This document shows, one piece after another, positions 28,476 through 36,516 of a DNA stretch of 59,553 nucleotides. Each line of letters begins with the position of its first letter. Position 1 is the first letter of the stretch. The notes under the pieces were generated by a model. The model was not told the origin of the DNA, searched no databases, and saw nothing but the letters and a program-made list of their open reading frames with translations. The DNA comes from Chitinophagales bacterium (GTDB lineage Bacteria; Bacteroidota; Bacteroidia; Chitinophagales; Chitinophagaceae): the NCBI GenBank assembly GCA_015655015.1, contig JAATFV010000258.1, forward strand, positions 1 through 59,553. Reading direction: 5' to 3'. A program made the translations under genes and the position numbers.

Positions 28476-28484
28476 AAAGGAAGA

Positions 28485-28492
28485 CAAAGATC
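28485..28492 (-). promoter_or_regulatory. Candidate -7 element of the locus 2 sigma gene
   Basis: Read on the minus strand this is GATCTTTG, 7 of 8 matches to the Bacteroidota consensus TAnnTTTG, ending 9 bases before the ATG at 28475. It excludes the upstream TTG as a start. Confidence 0.4.
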
Positions 28493-28547
28493 ATGATGTG
28501 ATGTAAAATAAGCAGTAACCTACTATTATCCTATTGTTATTTTACTA

Positions 28548-28577
28548 TTTGCCTTATGGCTGAATGTTCTATTTTTG
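28548..28577 (+). promoter_or_regulatory. Promoter of the AraC-family gene
   Basis: TTTG (28548-28551), an 18-base spacer and TATTTTTG (28570-28577) match the Bacteroidota promoter exactly. The ATG at 28582 follows four bases later, so the transcript should be leaderless or nearly so. An in-frame ATG at 28564 lies within the promoter and is rejected as a start. Confidence 0.65.
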
Positions 28578-28581
28578 CGGG

Positions 28582-29454
28582 ATGCCCGCATCAAAAAAAG
28601 TCATACCATTACATAAGCTGGGGGAGAGCACGGACCAGGGCTATATGATAGAAAGGGTGGATATTTTCAATAATGCGGCACAGGAAGCAAGGTTGATGGA
28701 TGTCCATCGGGACGATCATTATATCTTCTTTCTACAGGAGACGGGCTGGAGTAAATTCATGGTGGATTTCGATCTTTTCACGCTGCAAAAGAATACCCTG
28801 TCCTATGTCCTGCCGGGACAGGCGCATCGGTATATCGATTCGGACAAAACGACTTCCGGATGGTTTGTCGCCATGGATGCGGGCCTGGTGCCGGACATGT
28901 TCCGGGCGGTGCTGGAAGATCCGCTGTTATCGAAAGGCCCGTTGAAGATGGATGGTGCGGGACTTGCCCCTCTGCTGCAGTGTTTGCAATTAATACATAA
29001 CGTTACGACCCGGCAGCCTTCCCTTCCTTATTGCAAACAGATGGTCTATGGCTTATTGACTTCTTTTGTCGCCATGGTGGCCGGCCTCCATACGCAGAAG
29101 CCGAAGGGCCTTTCTGAAAAGATGCCCCGGCCGCTGGCTATTACCCAGTTATTCCGTCAATCGCTGACCCGGCGCTTCAAGACGCAAAAGAGCCCTGCTA
29201 TGTATGCGACGGAGCTCAACCTCTCCCTTTCTTATCTGAATGAAGTGGTAACGGCCACTACCGGGTTGTCCGTCAGCTATTGGATACAGCAGGAAATAGT
29301 ATTGGAAGCCAAACGCCTATTGTATCACAGCGACAGCAGCGTAAAGGAGATCGCCTATGAGCTGGGATATGAAGACCCTGCTTATTTTTCCCGGTTATTC
29401 AAGAAAATGGTGCATCTGACGCCGGGAGAGTTCCGCCGGAGTTACCGCGAATAG
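28582..29454 (+). CDS. AraC-family transcriptional regulator
   Basis: A 290-residue regulator. The N-terminal ~170 residues form a cupin-like sensing domain (DHYIFFLQETGWSKFMVDFD, YVLPGQAHRYID). The C-terminal ~100 residues have the two AraC helix-turn-helices: SPAMYATELNLSLSYLNEVV with the first, and VKEIAYELGYEDPAYFSRLF with the second, closing on KKMVHLTPGEFRRSY. The start is set at 28582 by the promoter that directly precedes it. It is divergent from the locus 2 sigma gene and 59 bases upstream of the siderophore-interacting protein, which it may control. The signal sensed is unknown. Confidence 0.9.
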   Translation: MPASKKVIPLHKLGESTDQGYMIERVDIFNNAAQEARLMDVHRDDHYIFFLQETGWSKFMVDFDLFTLQKNTLSYVLPGQAHRYIDSDKTTSGWFVAMDAGLVPDMFRAVLEDPLLSKGPLKMDGAGLAPLLQCLQLIHNVTTRQPSLPYCKQMVYGLLTSFVAMVAGLHTQKPKGLSEKMPRPLAITQLFRQSLTRRFKTQKSPAMYATELNLSLSYLNEVVTATTGLSVSYWIQQEIVLEAKRLLYHSDSSVKEIAYELGYEDPAYFSRLFKKMVHLTPGEFRRSYRE

Positions 29455-29502
29455 TCCAATCTTTCCCCCCTTTTATCTATTGGCCGGACCGGAATGTTGT
29501 CG

Positions 29503-29510
29503 TTGTTTTG
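29503..29510 (+). promoter_or_regulatory. Candidate -7 element of the siderophore-interacting protein gene
   Basis: TTGTTTTG matches TAnnTTTG at 7 of 8 positions and is followed by CGT and the ATG at 29514. It is the same tight spacing seen at 28570 and 33438 and suggests a leaderless transcript. Confidence 0.4.
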
Positions 29511-29513
29511 CGT

Positions 29514-30209
29514 ATGATCAACGTAAGACAACAAGCAATTGCTCTATTGGAGCGAAAACTGATGAAAACGGCCACTGTGTTGGCTGTGAGAGCGTGGAAC
29601 CCCGCTACATTCCGGGAGATCGATCTGCATATGCCCGGTTGTGATATGTCCAAATGGGACCAGACACAGCATATGAAATGCAAGGTGGATTCCTTTACTT
29701 ACCGGGATTATACCCCTTCCGGCTGGGATGCGGAAACGCAGACCTGCACCTTATTTATCAATGCGGGGCATGATGGTCCCGGCAGCCGGTGGGTGAAGGC
29801 CCTTCAACCGGGAGATAACCTTTCTTATATGGTGGCTTCATCCCACGAGCAGCCGGTTTCCAATAAACGGCTGGTATTCCTGGGAGACGAGACGGCTATC
29901 GGTCATTTCTTTGCCTTACAGCAGCTGGCTGGTGCAGGTACTGCCATTTCCGGTGCTGTGGCTATCGCGGAGCAGCATCATCGGGATGAGTTCAGCGAAT
30001 ATTTTTCCCGGCTGGGACTGGCGGCGCTGCATAAAGATGGGGAGTACAGGGCGCTGGAGGATTGGGTGGTGGATTTGAACGCAGGGGATCCTTCTGATGC
30101 CGTGTTTTATCTGGCCGGCTACAGTCCTGCTATAGCCCGGTTGAGGAGATTGCTGAAGAGTAAGGGATATGGGGGAAGCCAGATAAGGGCGCAGGGGTTT
30201 TGGAATTAA
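29514..30209 (+). CDS. Siderophore-interacting protein (FAD-binding ferric-chelate reductase family)
   Basis: About 231 residues. The protein resembles ViuB/SIP flavoreductases, which reduce ferric siderophores with NAD(P)H to release iron in the cytoplasm. Family features seen: a beta-barrel FAD domain with the YRDYTPSGWDAETQTCTLFI block (RxYTxR-like; the second Arg is Ser here), GPGSRWVKALQPGDNL, then the NAD-binding half with LVFLGDETAIGHFFALQQL and FYLAGYSPAIARLRRLLKSK, ending in the W-bearing tail QGFWN. The TTG two codons upstream lies in the -7 element, so ATG 29514 is chosen. It follows the AraC regulator on the same strand, which suggests AraC-controlled iron or redox metabolism. Confidence 0.85.
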   Translation: MINVRQQAIALLERKLMKTATVLAVRAWNPATFREIDLHMPGCDMSKWDQTQHMKCKVDSFTYRDYTPSGWDAETQTCTLFINAGHDGPGSRWVKALQPGDNLSYMVASSHEQPVSNKRLVFLGDETAIGHFFALQQLAGAGTAISGAVAIAEQHHRDEFSEYFSRLGLAALHKDGEYRALEDWVVDLNAGDPSDAVFYLAGYSPAIARLRRLLKSKGYGGSQIRAQGFWN

Positions 30210-30532
30210 TCCTGGTGTTTTCTCCGTTTATTTTTCAGTAGTGCATCCATTTCATTTCCAAACCCGGAAAAGTACTTAATTGTATCAGCAGGGATATTTG
30301 CAATTTTAGGATCGTCCTTAAGCGAATCAGGGTCTGCTTGATACTTTTTTTAAGCATCCTTCAATTTTTCTTCTAAGAAGATGTTCGCCGGCAAGATGTT
30401 CGCCGGCCGGCCATGTTTTATTCCCTTTCCTTTATCGTGGCTGATAACCTTGTCGGACAGCCGAAATATTTCCGGCAGATCGTGGCTGACGGGAATAATG
30501 GTCATTTTATATGCCGGTGCGCCCGGATGGTA
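30206..30532 (-). pseudogene. Remnant of an ABC-transporter ATPase C-terminus
   Basis: A minus-strand frame runs from 30532 to a stop at 30206 with a single internal TAA (near 30348). It encodes YKMTIIPVSHDLPEIFRLSD then KVISHDKGKGIKHG, which matches the H-loop region of ABC ATPases (usual form VSHD-L-E-x-x-x-x-ADKV). After the stop it continues DPDSLKDDPKIANIPADTIK, YFSGFGNEMDALLKNKRRK and a terminal stop. Walker A, Q-loop and signature are missing, and an in-frame stop precedes the H-loop block. A perfect 15-bp tandem duplication lies inside (30378-30407). The C-terminal part after the stop is not a standard ABC ending. This fills most of the 472-base gap 30210-30681; the rest shows nothing clear. 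Confidence 0.5.
30378..30407. repeat. Perfect 15-bp tandem duplication
   Basis: AAGATGTTCGCCGGC occurs twice in direct succession (30378-30392, 30393-30407) inside the ABC ATPase remnant. On the minus strand it repeats the peptide PANI-L/F in frame. Confidence 0.85.
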
Positions 30533-30681
30533 TCATCCTGCAGATTTTCCCTCATTTCGTGATCAATTCATTTTGCGGTATGTTTTGGGCCGGGGTTTGC
30601 GCCGGGAAGCTGTTTTGGGGAGAATTATGTGTAAATTTAGGCCCTCCTATTTTTAAAATACAATTATTTAATCGATTCATT

Positions 30682-31752
30682 ATGGCTTATTTGTTTACCC
30701 CCCTTGCGATCAGGGATGTTGTTTTGAAGAACAGGATTGTTGTCAGCCCTATGTGTGAATATTCGGCTTTGGATGGTTTCGCCGGGGACTGGCACCTTGT
30801 CCATTTGGGCAGCCGGGCGGTAGGGGGAGCGGGGCTGATCCTGACGGAGGCTACGGCTGTGTCGCCGGAAGGCAGGATCTCTCCCCAGGATCTGGGCATC
30901 TGGAAGGATGAACATATTCCTGCCCTGCGTAAAATAGTTCAGTTTGTCCGCGCTCAGGGAAGCGAAATCGGTGTTCAGCTGGCTCATGCCGGCCGCAAGG
31001 CCAGTACGCCGGCTCCCTGGAATGGCAATAAGGTATTAACGCAGGCGGAGGGAGGCTGGGAGATCGTAGCGCCCAGTCCGGTGCCTTTTAATGAATCGTA
31101 TGGGACACCGGTTGGCTTGACGATCGCAGGGATCCGGCAGGTGATCGCCGATTTCCAGGCTGCTGCGCACCGGGCGATGCAGGCTGGTTTCAAGGTGGTG
31201 GAAATACATGGCGCCCATGGGTACCTGGTGCATCAGTTCCTTTCTCCTTTGAGCAATCACCGGAAGGATGAGTATGGGGGAAGTTTTGAGAATAGGGTAC
31301 GGCTATTGCTGCAGATCGTGGAGGCGGTGAGGACGGTATGGCCTGCCGGATATCCTTTATTCGTACGTCTTTCTGTTACGGATTGGGTGGAAGGAGGATG
31401 GGGGGAAGCAGAATGTATCCGGTTAGCCGGCCTTTTAAAGAGCCGGGGGGTGGATGTAATAGACTGTTCGTCTGGGGGATTGGTACCTTATGCGAAGATC
31501 CCGGTCGGGCCTTCCTACCAGGTGTCTTTCGCCAAAAATATCCGTTCTGCCACCGGGTTACTGACGGGTACGGTGGGGATGATCACCAGTGCGGTACAGG
31601 CGGAATCTATCCTGGTCAGCGGGCAGGCTGACCTGATATTCCTGGCCAGGCAGATGCTGAGGGATCCCTATTTTCCGTTACATGCTGCTGCGGAACTGGG
31701 TTACCAGGAGATACACTGGCCTGTTCAGTATGAGCGGGCTAAAAAAGCATAG
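30682..31752 (+). CDS. NADH:flavin oxidoreductase, old yellow enzyme family (YqjM-like)
   Basis: A 356-residue FMN-dependent TIM-barrel reductase. The start is set at ATG 30682 (MAYLFTPLAIRDVVLKNRIV) because family members begin there; the frame is open further upstream but that part has no homologue-like character. Motifs: SPMCEYSALDGFAGDWH (the Cys and Tyr near the flavin of the YqjM subclass), GSRAVGGAGLILTEATAVS, QLAHAGRKAS (His in active site), EIHGAHGYLVHQFLSPLSN, RKDEYGGSFENR, GTVGMITSAVQAESILVSGQ and LARQMLRDPYFPLHAA. Substrates of such enzymes are electrophilic alkenes and similar xenobiotics, so a detoxification role is likely. It is monocistronic with a 472-base upstream region. 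Confidence 0.92.
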   Translation: MAYLFTPLAIRDVVLKNRIVVSPMCEYSALDGFAGDWHLVHLGSRAVGGAGLILTEATAVSPEGRISPQDLGIWKDEHIPALRKIVQFVRAQGSEIGVQLAHAGRKASTPAPWNGNKVLTQAEGGWEIVAPSPVPFNESYGTPVGLTIAGIRQVIADFQAAAHRAMQAGFKVVEIHGAHGYLVHQFLSPLSNHRKDEYGGSFENRVRLLLQIVEAVRTVWPAGYPLFVRLSVTDWVEGGWGEAECIRLAGLLKSRGVDVIDCSSGGLVPYAKIPVGPSYQVSFAKNIRSATGLLTGTVGMITSAVQAESILVSGQADLIFLARQMLRDPYFPLHAAAELGYQEIHWPVQYERAKKA

Positions 31753-31923
31753 GATCCAGGGCATTTTGGCCGGGGGACAATAGGATGTCAAAAAAATAGC
31801 GGGCAGAAGCAACTATAAGACGTGAAATAACCGGGATCGCCCGTGAACTTTTATTAAGAGAGGTTGTTGTTTTTGACCGTTTAACTCCTCCTGACGACCT
31901 GTTGTATCTTAATTTTTTATAAT

Positions 31924-32604
31924 ATGAAACTGACATTTTACGGACATGGAACGTTCCTGATCGAGGCTGGGGGCAGGAAGATCCTTTTTGATCCTTTTTT
32001 TACGGGGAATCCCGTTGCCAAAGATGTGAATTTGGATAATATTACGGCAGATTATATTTTTGTTACGCATGGGCATGGCGATCATACGGGGGATGTGGTC
32101 AATATGGCCCAAAGAACGGGGGCTGTCTGTGTGGGGTCTGCCGAAGTAGCTAACTGGTTGAATAAGAACGGGGTTGAAAAAGTGCATGGAATGAATCACG
32201 GGGGATTTATTCCCTTTGATTTCGGAAAGGTAAAGGGGGTGAACGCGATCCATTCTTCTTCTTTTGGCGATGGTGCTTATGCCGGCAATCCGATGGGGTT
32301 TGTCTTTAATACGGCGGAAGGCGATTTTTATGTTTCGGGGGATACGGCGCTGACGATGGATATGCAATTGGTGCCCTTATGGGCGAAGCTGACCTTTTCC
32401 GTGTTCCCCATCGGCAGCAATTATACGATGGATGTACAGGATGCCATTCATGCGTCGGATTTTGTGAAATGTAATACCGTTGTAGGAGTTCATTATAATA
32501 CATGGCCTCCTATTGCGATCGATACCAAAAAGGCGATCGCTGATTTTGGGAAGGCGGGTAAAACCCTGTTATTACCGGCTGTCGGCGGGACGATTGAACT
32601 ATAG
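31924..32604 (+). CDS. UPF0173-family metal-dependent hydrolase (metallo-beta-lactamase fold)
   Basis: A 226-residue cytoplasmic hydrolase with the metallo-beta-lactamase fold. The metal-binding motif is THGHGDHTGD at about residues 54-63 (HxHxDH), preceded by KILFDPFFTGNP. Downstream ligands are seen in NHGG, YVSGDTALTMDM (Asp) and VGVHYNTWPP (His). The order and length fit UPF0173/YtkL proteins, whose substrate is not established. It lies 25 bases upstream of the arylamine N-acetyltransferase gene on the same strand, so the two probably share a transcript. The gap 31753-31923 holds no recognised element. Confidence 0.9.
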   Translation: MKLTFYGHGTFLIEAGGRKILFDPFFTGNPVAKDVNLDNITADYIFVTHGHGDHTGDVVNMAQRTGAVCVGSAEVANWLNKNGVEKVHGMNHGGFIPFDFGKVKGVNAIHSSSFGDGAYAGNPMGFVFNTAEGDFYVSGDTALTMDMQLVPLWAKLTFSVFPIGSNYTMDVQDAIHASDFVKCNTVVGVHYNTWPPIAIDTKKAIADFGKAGKTLLLPAVGGTIEL

Positions 32605-32629
32605 CTTGGATTTGTTACAAATTTATTTT

Positions 32630-33433
32630 ATGCACATTAGCAGATATTTAGAGCGGATTAAATATGACGGAGTTGTTTATAATGACCTGGCCACTTTAGA
32701 ATCGCTCCAATACAAACATGTTTTCGCCATTCCTTTCGAGACGCTGGATATCTACAACCATGTCCCTATCATCCTCCAGATTGAAGCTTTATACAAGAAG
32801 GTGGTCCTTGGTAACAGGGGAGGGTATTGTTATGAGCTGAACGTATTATTTCACCACCTGTTGTCTGTATGCGGCTTTAAGGTTTCCATGATCGCGGGAC
32901 GTCTTCTGCATGGGCACGGATATGGGCGGCCATTCGAACATATGGCCCTGATAGTAGAGCTGGAAGACCAGAAATGGCTGGTGGACGTAGGATATGGGGA
33001 TTTCTCCCTGAAACCGCTGGCGATTACGCCGGGAGCTGTACAGAGCGATGGGCGGACCACCTACCAGATTATTGAGAAAGTAGTGGATGGAGTGGAATAT
33101 CTGGCTGTAGCTAAATGGAAGGCCCGCAAAAAAGCTTTTAGGGATGAATATATTTTTACGCTGACTCCCCGGGTCTTACAGGAGTTCTCCGCCATGAACC
33201 ATTTCCATCAGACCTCTTCTGAGTCTCATTTTGCCCGCAGTCTCATCTGCAGCCTGCCTACTCCTGAAGGAAGGATCAGCATCATCAATAATAGGTTCAT
33301 GATTTCCGAGAATGGCGACCGGCAAGTGAAGGCCATTCTGAATGAAGCGCATCGGGAAGAGATCCTGAAACAATATTTCTATGGAGCGGGGCTGACTGTT
33401 CCGCAAGAAATGGGTGTTTTGCGCGATCGGTAG
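32630..33433 (+). CDS. Arylamine N-acetyltransferase
   Basis: A 267-residue NAT-family enzyme transferring acetyl from acetyl-CoA to arylamines, arylhydrazines or related substrates. The catalytic triad is intact: Cys67 in NRGGYCYELN, His104 in PFEHMALIV and Asp119 in WLVDVGYGD. The N-terminal motif (YLERIKYDG ... LQYKHVFAIPFETLDI) is typical. ATG 32630 is chosen because it starts directly at the family N-terminus; an open frame upstream overlaps the UPF0173 gene and is not used. It follows the UPF0173 hydrolase by 25 bases. With the OYE reductase and the DNA-repair genes nearby the stretch has a detoxification flavour. Confidence 0.93.
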   Translation: MHISRYLERIKYDGVVYNDLATLESLQYKHVFAIPFETLDIYNHVPIILQIEALYKKVVLGNRGGYCYELNVLFHHLLSVCGFKVSMIAGRLLHGHGYGRPFEHMALIVELEDQKWLVDVGYGDFSLKPLAITPGAVQSDGRTTYQIIEKVVDGVEYLAVAKWKARKKAFRDEYIFTLTPRVLQEFSAMNHFHQTSSESHFARSLICSLPTPEGRISIINNRFMISENGDRQVKAILNEAHREEILKQYFYGAGLTVPQEMGVLRDR

Positions 33434-33437
33434 CCAT

Positions 33438-33445
33438 TATCTTTG
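33438..33445 (+). promoter_or_regulatory. -7 element of the AlkA-like gene
   Basis: TATCTTTG matches TAnnTTTG at all positions. The ATG at 33449 follows after only GGG, so a transcript from this promoter would begin at or near the start codon. A TTG start at 33443 would lie inside the element and is rejected. Confidence 0.5.
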
Positions 33446-33448
33446 GGG

Positions 33449-34342
33449 ATGCGTATCCCTTTACCAACTGATTTTAGTTTTCGGGAGTGTACCTGGTTCC
33501 TGGACCGGGGTTATGATGACTGCATGCAGGCAGTGAAAGGGAAGACTATTTTTAAAATGATCCGGGTAGATGGGCGGGCGCTGCTGGTCCGGATCACGGA
33601 AGAGGAAGGATTTTTGGAGGCGGAGCTTGTTCCGAATGAAGACTTGAATACCCGCCGGGAGGAATTTATCCGAAATTATATCATCAGCTGGCTGGACCTG
33701 GAAAGGGACCTGCGGCCTTTTTATGAATTGCTCCTTAAGGACAAGCGTTTGGCCTATATGTGCGCAACCTTTGGGGGACTGCGGCTGATCGGTATTGTCG
33801 ACCTGTTCGAAGCCTTGTCCTGGTCGATTATCGGGCAGCAGATCAATCTGACCTTTGCCTTTAAGCTGAAACGACGATTGGTAGAAAAATATGGAGAGCG
33901 ATTGGATTTTGAAGGAGAGGCTTATTACTTGTTCCCTTCCTGTGAAGTGCTGGCAGGGGTAACGATAGAGGAATTACGGGAAATGCAGTTTTCGCGGAGT
34001 AAGGCGGCTTATCTTATCGGGCTGGCGTCGGCTTTTGCGAAAGGGGAGATGAGTTTGGAGATGCTGAAGGGGCTTCCGGATGTGGAGAGCCGCCGGGCGG
34101 TTTTGATCGCGCTGAAGGGGATTGGCATCTGGACGGCGAATTACACTTTGATGAAGACATTGCGGGAACCTTCCAGCATACCTCATGGGGATACCGGCTT
34201 GTTGACGGCGCTGGCCAATCATGCTGTTATTAAAGATCGCAGTGAGGTGGAGAAGATCGAACGTTTTTTTAAGAAGTATAAAGGTTGGGAGAGTTATTTA
34301 GTATTTTACTTGTGGAGGAGCCTGGCGGGACCGGCAGCATGA
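33449..34342 (+). CDS. DNA-3-methyladenine glycosylase II (AlkA-like)
   Basis: A 297-residue base-excision glycosylase. The N-terminal beta domain (PLPTDFSFRECTWFLDRGYD) is that of AlkA/Ogg1-type enzymes. The HhH-GPD domain follows: DLFEALSWSIIGQQINLTFA, ELREMQFSRSKAAYLIGLAS, LIALKGIGIWTANYTLMKTL (helix-hairpin-helix) and SSIPHGDTGLL, where the Asp is the expected catalytic residue. It removes alkylated bases such as 3-methyladenine. Start ATG 33449 is preferred (see promoter). It is convergent with the LLM flavoprotein (14 bases apart), and an AraC/O6-methylguanine-methyltransferase fusion lies 1.1 kb further, so an alkylation-response neighbourhood is likely. Confidence 0.9.
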   Translation: MRIPLPTDFSFRECTWFLDRGYDDCMQAVKGKTIFKMIRVDGRALLVRITEEEGFLEAELVPNEDLNTRREEFIRNYIISWLDLERDLRPFYELLLKDKRLAYMCATFGGLRLIGIVDLFEALSWSIIGQQINLTFAFKLKRRLVEKYGERLDFEGEAYYLFPSCEVLAGVTIEELREMQFSRSKAAYLIGLASAFAKGEMSLEMLKGLPDVESRRAVLIALKGIGIWTANYTLMKTLREPSSIPHGDTGLLTALANHAVIKDRSEVEKIERFFKKYKGWESYLVFYLWRSLAGPAA

Positions 34343-34356
34343 TAATTATTTTTTCT

Positions 34357-35394
34357 TTATGTGCGCGCAACTGCCAGTTCCTTTTTTATTACGGGTGCTA
34401 CCTGCGTTCCGAAGAGCTCAATGGAATGCATGATCTTATCGTGCGGCATAGTACCTACACTGATATGCAGAAGGAATCTATCCAGGTTGAATAGCTTTTG
34501 TTCATACAGGATCTTGTCGATCACCTGCTGAGGGCTGCCTACCAGCAGGGCGCCCTGCATGGATCGGCCGGCTTCAAATTGGGCACGGGTAGTGGGAGGC
34601 CATCCGCGTTCTCTTCCGATCTGGCTCATTACGTAAGCATAGGAAGGGAAAAATTCATCGGCTGCCTGCTGGGAATTATCGGCGATATATCCGTGAGAAT
34701 GAACAGCCAATGGCAATGTTCCCTTTCCGGCTTCCTTTGACGTTTTTCGATACAATTCCACCAGTGGAAGGAATTGGGCGGGGTTGCCGCCGATAATGGC
34801 CAGGGCTACCGGTAATCCAAGCCGGCCTGCACGAATGACGGAAGCGGGGGTGCCGCCGACAGCCACCCATACCGGGAGTTTTTCCTGAACAGGTCTTGGA
34901 TATACGCCCAGGTTGTTGATAGCAGGCCGGTGCCGTCCTTTCCAGGTGACCTTTTCCGCCTCATTCAATTTTAGCAGCAGGTCCAGCTTTTCGGAGAACA
35001 ATTCATCGTAATCTTTCAGATCATATCCGAATAACGGGAAGGACTCTATGAAAGAGCCGCGTCCGGCCATGATCTCAGCCCGTCCGCCGGACAGAAGGTC
35101 TACGGTGGCAAAATCCTGGAATATTCTTACGGGATCATCCGAGCTCAGTACGGTGACGGCGCTGGAGAGCCGGATATTCCTCGTTCTTACGGCAGCGGCG
35201 CCCAGCACTACTGCCGGCGATGAAACTATAAAATCGGGGCGATGATGTTCGCCAATCGCGAAGACGTCCAGGCCTAGCTGATCGGCGAGCTCAATTTCTT
35301 CCATAAGGTCCAGCATTCGCTGTTGAGCGCTCACTATATTTCCGGATGCGGGGTCGGGTGTTCTTTCGCCGAAGGTGCTGATTCCAAGTTCCAT
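34357..35394 (-). CDS. LLM-class flavin-dependent oxidoreductase (luciferase-like)
   Basis: A 345-residue bacterial-luciferase-like TIM-barrel flavoprotein. Signature blocks: MELGISTFGERTPDP, ELADQLGLDVFAIGEHHRPD, SSPAVVLGAAAVRTRNIRLS, AVTVLSSDDPVRIFQDFATV, LSGGRAEIMAGRGSFIESFP and LPVWVAVGGTPASVIRAGRL. These match the LLM oxidoreductases of the MsnO8/YwcH-like type that use FMN. It has no signal peptide. Specific substrate is not known. It is 60 bases downstream of the Ada-like gene on the same strand, so the two are likely co-transcribed and could respond together to alkylation or electrophile stress. Confidence 0.9.
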   Translation of the reverse strand: MELGISTFGERTPDPASGNIVSAQQRMLDLMEEIELADQLGLDVFAIGEHHRPDFIVSSPAVVLGAAAVRTRNIRLSSAVTVLSSDDPVRIFQDFATVDLLSGGRAEIMAGRGSFIESFPLFGYDLKDYDELFSEKLDLLLKLNEAEKVTWKGRHRPAINNLGVYPRPVQEKLPVWVAVGGTPASVIRAGRLGLPVALAIIGGNPAQFLPLVELYRKTSKEAGKGTLPLAVHSHGYIADNSQQAADEFFPSYAYVMSQIGRERGWPPTTRAQFEAGRSMQGALLVGSPQQVIDKILYEQKLFNLDRFLLHISVGTMPHDKIMHSIELFGTQVAPVIKKELAVART

Positions 35395-35454
35395 AAAACG
35401 TGCTGTTGAAACGCGAAGTTATGGGAAAGAGGATTACCCCTGCCCGCTATACTC

Positions 35455-36408
35455 CTATATGGGGATTTTCCTTGCTGCTTCCCATCCGATCATCGCTGTC
35501 TTGCGGGTGCTGCCCCAGTGGTATTCGCCTGTCTCCCCGCTGGAACGGATGACGCGGTGACAGGGTATGAGGAAGGCTACCGGGTTGCTGCCGACAGCGG
35601 AGCCTACGGCCCTGGAGGCAGCAGGGCTGCCGATCTTTCCCGAGATGGTGGAATAGGTGGATAGGCCACCCATGGGAATATTGAGCAGGGCTTCCCATAC
35701 TTTTATCTGGAAAGGTGTTCCCTTTAAGTGAAGCCGGATGTCGGAAAGCTGGCTCCAATCCTGCGAAAAAATGTATAAGGCATTTTGCTGGATCAGGTCT
35801 ACTGTCTGCCGGTAGGCAGCATTGGGAAAGCGGGCCTGCAGATCGGCGAAGGCTGCCTGTTCGTCGGAAAGAGCTGTTGGCCCGGGTAAAGAAGCGGTAA
35901 CTTTTTCTGATGAGACGGGAGAATTTTTTTCATTTAATGAGACGAGAGAAGCTTTTTCGGATGCGATGACGGAGGTTTGTCCGACGAATGCGAGGTGACA
36001 GATCCCTTTGGGGGTGGCTGCAACGATGATCTCTCCGAAGGGGCTTTCGGCGAAGCTGTAATTAATGGAGAGATCTTCCCCTCCGTTCTTGTATTCTCCC
36101 GGGGTCATTCCTTCGATGCCGATGAAGAGATCGTGCAGCCGGCCGGTGCCGGAAAGTCCTGTCTCAAAAGCAGTATCGAACAGGGTAGCTCCTTTATCCT
36201 GGAGGAGGGATTTGGCATACCCGATGCTGAGGTACTGGAGAAATTTTTTGGGACTTACCCCGGCCCATTCGCTGAACATACGCTGAAAATGAAAGGGGCT
36301 CAGGTGTACTTTTTCGGCTATTTCATTCAGGTCCGGCTGTTCTTTAAAATGGGTTTTCATATATTCGATCGCCGTGGCGATCCTGTCGTAATTTGTTACG
36401 TCTTGCAT
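35455..36408 (-). CDS. AraC regulator / O6-methylguanine-DNA methyltransferase fusion (Ada-like)
   Basis: A 317-residue bifunctional repair regulator. Residues ~5-105 are an AraC DNA-binding domain (LNEIAEKVHLSPFHFQRMFS ... FETGLSGTGRLHDLFI). Residues ~120-315 are the methyltransferase part: SFAESPFGEIIVAATPKGI, then GTPFQIKVWEALLNIPMG and IPCHRVIRSSGETGEYHWG with the acceptor Cys in PCHRV. The Ada N-terminal phosphotriester domain is absent, as in many Bacteroidota. An unusual Ser/Glu-rich insert (SEKASLVSLNEKNSPVSSEK) splits the methyltransferase N-terminal domain and comes from a 27-bp tandem duplication (35912-35965). It probably repairs O6-alkylguanine and regulates nearby repair genes. 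Confidence 0.93.
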   Translation of the reverse strand: MQDVTNYDRIATAIEYMKTHFKEQPDLNEIAEKVHLSPFHFQRMFSEWAGVSPKKFLQYLSIGYAKSLLQDKGATLFDTAFETGLSGTGRLHDLFIGIEGMTPGEYKNGGEDLSINYSFAESPFGEIIVAATPKGICHLAFVGQTSVIASEKASLVSLNEKNSPVSSEKVTASLPGPTALSDEQAAFADLQARFPNAAYRQTVDLIQQNALYIFSQDWSQLSDIRLHLKGTPFQIKVWEALLNIPMGGLSTYSTISGKIGSPAASRAVGSAVGSNPVAFLIPCHRVIRSSGETGEYHWGSTRKTAMIGWEAARKIPI

Positions 36409-36472
36409 AGCTTTTTTTATTTACGATACAAAACTAAGCCGGCCGGGCGGGGATAAAAACCCGGAACTTGCG

Positions 36473-36516
36473 CAAATTCCGCCACGGGCGGAATGCCCGA
36501 AGGGCCATCATGAGAC
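36473..36516 (+). repeat. Left copy of a 45-bp inverted repeat
   Basis: This 44-base sequence pairs with the reverse complement of 36881-36925 at all but two substitutions and one single-base gap. It contains its own palindromes TTCCGCC/GGCGGAA and GCCC-GAA-GGGC. Just inward lies a perfect 12-bp hairpin, GAAAGCCCGGAA (36519-36530) with TTCCGGGCTTTC (36538-36549), followed by T-rich sequence. The pattern resembles REP/REPIN or MITE ends. Confidence 0.85.

Noticed and set aside
30381..30656. A 91-codon plus-strand frame in the gap before the OYE gene
   Set aside because: It lies opposite the ABC ATPase remnant, has no motif or promoter, and its sequence is explained by the remnant.
30511..30681. 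N-terminal extension of the old yellow enzyme
   Set aside because: The upstream 57 codons are on the strand opposite the ABC remnant and do not resemble any family N-terminus. The family start is MAYLFTPL at 30682.
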